Assembly: GCF_030463565.1 (NCBI RefSeq)
Contig: NC_134676.1
Location: 4,490,001 to 4,554,000, forward strand
Length of the DNA: 64,000 nt
Direction of reading: 5' to 3'
DNA from: Pelecanus crispus
Lineage: Eukaryota > Chordata > Aves > Pelecaniformes > Pelecanidae
The notes under the pieces were generated by a model, which was given only the letters and a program-made list of their open reading frames with translations, did not search any database and had not been told where the DNA came from. Both the position numbers and the translations under genes were made by a program. This document shows, in pieces, positions 62,401-64,000 of this stretch. Position 1 is the stretch's first letter. Every line of letters starts with the position of its first letter.

Positions 62401-63216
62401 GACTGTAAAATCCCGAGCACCGGTCAAAGAACAGAGAGAACTGTTACTGTAACATCTTAGATTGCCAAAATCAGTTACAGCAATGGAACCTCTGATCATT
62501 CAGGAACTCTGGTGACAGTCCCTAGTTATTACACTGCTAATTATGAAAGTAATTTTGCTTCGGATGGAAGCGGAACCTTAAGGGACTGATGGGTATTATC
62601 GATGTTATTGATGGTACCGTGGACTGGGTAAGGTCTTTCTGAGGTGGCAGCTGCTCATGCCACCCAGTCCATCGTGTTGCAAATGAAAGCAAGTAATCCT
62701 TTATGGTTGGCCCGGATGATCTTAAGGGTCTTTTCCAACCTAAATGATTCTATGATTCTACTCTTCCTCGTAAAACCTAGGAGGGAAAATGAGAATGTTA
62801 TTATTTCAAGAACCTACAACACGAATGTCTGAATAGTCAGTGAAAGAATAGTGCCGGTACAGTAGAGTGAAACCAGTGCATAAGTAACACTAATTTTGAG
62901 CCAGAACTGCCCCTGGAGGAACCTTCAGTAAGGCTCGGTGTTTGTTTAGGGAAGACTTGTGGGATGTTTGTTGCAGGAGAACCTCAGATGGGCGTTCCTC
63001 CTACTGCGGCTGGCTGTTACCGATCCGAGGGGCTGTAATTTTCAGGGAAGAAAAAAAAATAAGGATACCCGAAGGAGCTTGGTAAATGTATCTTTTTGTT
63101 AATCTGTTACAGGTAAATATCGACCGGCAGATGAAGACAAAATCAATCCGGCTCCTTACTTAACCTGTGAGAATTTCCCAGAGGCAGTGGAACATATCCT
63201 AGAGCATTTGCTATGA
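50384..63216 (+). CDS. HDHD2: HDHD2, haloacid dehalogenase-like hydrolase domain-containing 2 (complete, 6 coding exons)
   Basis: Exons 50384-50484, 52882-53090, 55571-55655, 61326-61542, 61930-61993 and 63113-63216 join to 780 nt: 259 residues plus stop, equal to the human length. HAD-superfamily motifs are visible: motif I DLSGT (Asp13), motif II FVTNTTK (Thr46-Asn47), motif III Lys in VVGKPE (Lys179), motif IV GDDCRDD (203-209). A cap insertion (class C2, NagD/PHOSPHO-like) lies between motifs II and III. The protein is soluble; its natural substrate is not well defined. In motif I the usual second Asp is Ser15, also true of the mammalian protein, which may lower phosphatase activity. The start lies 11 nt inside its exon (GGAAGGATGG). 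An AATAAA is at 63635. Confidence 0.96.
50485..52881 (+). other. HDHD2: HDHD2 intron 1 (GC-AG type); MIR-like relic near 51191-51290
   Basis: It begins GCAAGC and ends CATCCATCAG. No GT donor restores the frame; only the GC donor gives the conserved ALKR-LRSAP junction. A MIR-like core (GAAACTGAAGCACAG, CCGAGTCGGTGGCAAAACGG) is inside. Confidence 0.85.
51191..51290 (+). repeat. MIR-like SINE relic
   Basis: GAAACTGAAGCACAGTAAAA, GACTTAATCTGGCCGAGTCG and GGTGGCAAAACGGGATACGC follow the MIR core order. Confidence 0.5.
52882..53090 (+). CDS. HDHD2: HDHD2 coding exon 2
   Basis: The donor is CACAG|GTGAGG. It holds motif II (RFVTNTTK) and [14 protein letters not shown]. Confidence 0.95.
54034..54189 (+). 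repeat. left arm of 156-bp inverted repeat
   Basis: Begins GCTAGATGTTTCCTGTTAAA and ends ACGCCCCTAGCA. The reverse complement of 56621-56776 matches at 154 of 156 positions. It lies in HDHD2 intron 2. Confidence 0.95.
55571..55655 (+). CDS. HDHD2: HDHD2 coding exon 3
   Basis: The acceptor is TTTTGGTTTTCCAG|GG and the donor TTTCG|GTAAGT. It encodes part of the cap ([20 protein letters not shown]). At 85 nt, skipping it would shift the frame. It lies between the arms of the inverted repeat. Confidence 0.95.
56621..56776 (-). repeat. right arm of 156-bp inverted repeat
   Basis: Reverse-complement copy of 54034-54189 with two mismatches, separated from it by 2.4 kb that includes HDHD2 coding exon 3. 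Confidence 0.95.
56843..56937 (-). mobile_element. CR1 LINE 3' end fragment, spacer-type end
   Basis: AGAATCATCGAATCGTTTAG to CCACTAAACCAGTT. It carries CCAGTT where single-tailed copies have CCATGT and stops there, so it looks like the outer tail of the composite family. Confidence 0.85.
59331..59913 (-). mobile_element. CR1 LINE, composite double-tailed copy
   Basis: An outer terminus, the TTTCCTGGCTTGGTGGCTGG spacer (about 59460), an inner terminus, then CR1 sequence with TTGACCACTCTTTCCCTGAA to about 59913. It lies in HDHD2 intron 3, antisense to the gene. Confidence 0.92.
61326..61542 (+). CDS. HDHD2: HDHD2 coding exon 4
   Basis: The acceptor is AATTCTTTAG|GTTG and the donor GGTGAT|GTACGT. 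It holds [20 protein letters not shown], motif III Lys179 and the first half of motif IV (MIGD). Confidence 0.95.
61930..61993 (+). CDS. HDHD2: HDHD2 coding exon 5
   Basis: The acceptor is TTCTGTCCCAG|GAC and the donor ACCG|GTAAGT. It encodes [20 protein letters not shown] then T, the rest of motif IV. A second donor-like TTG|GTAAGG lies 10 nt upstream. Confidence 0.95.
62701..62760 (+). mobile_element. CR1 LINE 3' end fragment
   Basis: GGATGATCTTAAGGGTCTTT, TCCAACCTAAATGATTC and TATGATTCTA. In HDHD2 intron 5. Confidence 0.85.
63113..63216 (+). CDS. HDHD2: HDHD2 terminal coding exon
   Basis: The acceptor is AATCTGTTACAG|GTAAA. It encodes [20 protein letters not shown] then [14 protein letters not shown] and TGA. 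Confidence 0.95.
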
Positions 63217-63634
63217 GAAAGGGAATAGTTAGTTTGAAGAGCCATCAGTTCCACGTCATTTCCTTTACTCTTGCTTCAAAAATTGTCACAGGATCAACGC
63301 ATGCATTGCATCAGAAACCTAGCCGTGAGCTCCTGCCACCCGAGTTGCAACGGGGCAGAGGATCGGGGGGCAGAGCCCCTTCCCTGTAGTAGTTTCACGA
63401 GGATGTGACGAGGGACTGCGGATGCCCAGCACGTGAGGCAGAAAGGCTACAACCAACCCAGCTGCTTCCCTGAGTGACACAGGGAGCATGGCAGAGAGTT
63501 CTGGTTATTTTCAGTTTTCAAGAAATAACTGATGAAAAGCCCTGCCTGGAAGGTGTCATGTTCTTCTGCTGAATAAGCTAAACCGAAAAGAAAAAAAAAA
63601 AAAAAAAAAAAATCACACTGGAAATACTCAAGTA

Positions 63635-63640
63635 AATAAA
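63635..63640 (+). promoter_or_regulatory. HDHD2: candidate HDHD2 polyadenylation signal
   Basis: AATAAA 419 nt after the stop, following an A-rich run (63586-63612). Confidence 0.5.
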
Positions 63641-64000
63641 CCTCGGGGCCTAACAGAGCCATAGTCAGCCTGTAGTGATTTCACTGAGTACGCCTCTGCT
63701 CTGCTCTAATTTAAAGGTAGAGATTAGGCACATTTAGAAGTGACTTTTAAATTAAAATATCACCATTGTTTAATAATAACTACTGTTGATATCTTTCCTC
63801 TCATTAGAACAGATCCTGGGTTTTGTTTTTCACATTTTGCATAAAACTAAAACTGTCAGCATTTTACAGATGTTTTAATTAGATGCTGTTATTAAAAAGA
63901 ATGGTACAGAAACAAAAATCTGGTATTAAATGCCTTAGAGACTGTGAATTTTTGAAATTAGACTTCAGCAGGGTCCTATTAATGCTACAGTTGCAAAATT
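63641..64000 (+). other. HDHD2 3' flank
   Basis: AT-rich, with no gene or repeat recognised. Confidence 0.6.

Noticed and set aside
1-64000. tRNA, rRNA, CRISPR or bacterial operon signals; intact endogenous retrovirus
   Set aside because: None seen. Vertebrate intron/exon structure throughout, and the only clear mobile elements are CR1 fragments and MIR-like relics.

Overview
The window looks like avian nuclear DNA, most likely from the Z chromosome. It holds many 3'-end fragments of chicken-repeat-1 (CR1) LINEs with the typical ATTCTATG-type ends, a few worn MIR-like SINE relics, compact spliced genes, and the gene order SKOR2 - IER3IP1 - HDHD2. That order matches human 18q21.1, which corresponds to the bird Z. 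The chromosome assignment is inference from synteny; the genes are read from the exons. All three recognised genes lie on the + strand.

Layout: 1-19,646 is the 3' part of SKOR2 (last five coding exons: a 21-nt microexon, then 66, 99, 68 and 63 nt) with large introns. 19,647-39,500 separates SKOR2 from IER3IP1. It is not empty: two exons with matched splice sites and phases (31,352-31,448 and 32,306-32,561) encode a transmembrane helix and an 85-codon cytoplasmic tail that I do not recognise. Phase-compatible candidate exons lie upstream (30,544-30,599, an exon ending at 28,802, and a possible signal-peptide exon at 26,643-26,728). A further orphan exon candidate is at 35,556-35,705, a 24-base G run at 37,248-37,271, and a CpG-rich element with two perfect octamer motifs, one near-match and a CCAAT box at about 38,520-39,040. 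39,940-43,420 is IER3IP1, complete in three exons, with a GC-box minisatellite in its promoter. 43,421-47,080 is intergenic with CR1 copies. 47,085-48,360 is a CpG island, the likely HDHD2 promoter. 50,384-63,216 is the complete HDHD2 coding sequence in six exons, with a GC-AG first coding intron.

The three known genes have unrelated jobs: SKOR2 is a nuclear SKI-family corepressor of developing neurons, IER3IP1 is a tiny ER membrane protein of early secretory traffic, and HDHD2 is a soluble HAD-fold hydrolase-like protein. Nothing here suggests an operon-like relationship; their proximity is conserved synteny.

Items most worth a second look: the unrecognised membrane-protein gene at 28.7-32.6 kb; a 156-bp inverted repeat (154/156 identical) that brackets HDHD2 coding exon 3; a recurrent double-tailed CR1 structure present at least five times; the SKOR2 microexon and 66-nt intron; the octamer cluster; and the GC-AG intron of HDHD2. 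Most long ORFs elsewhere are chance frames in intron or intergenic DNA.
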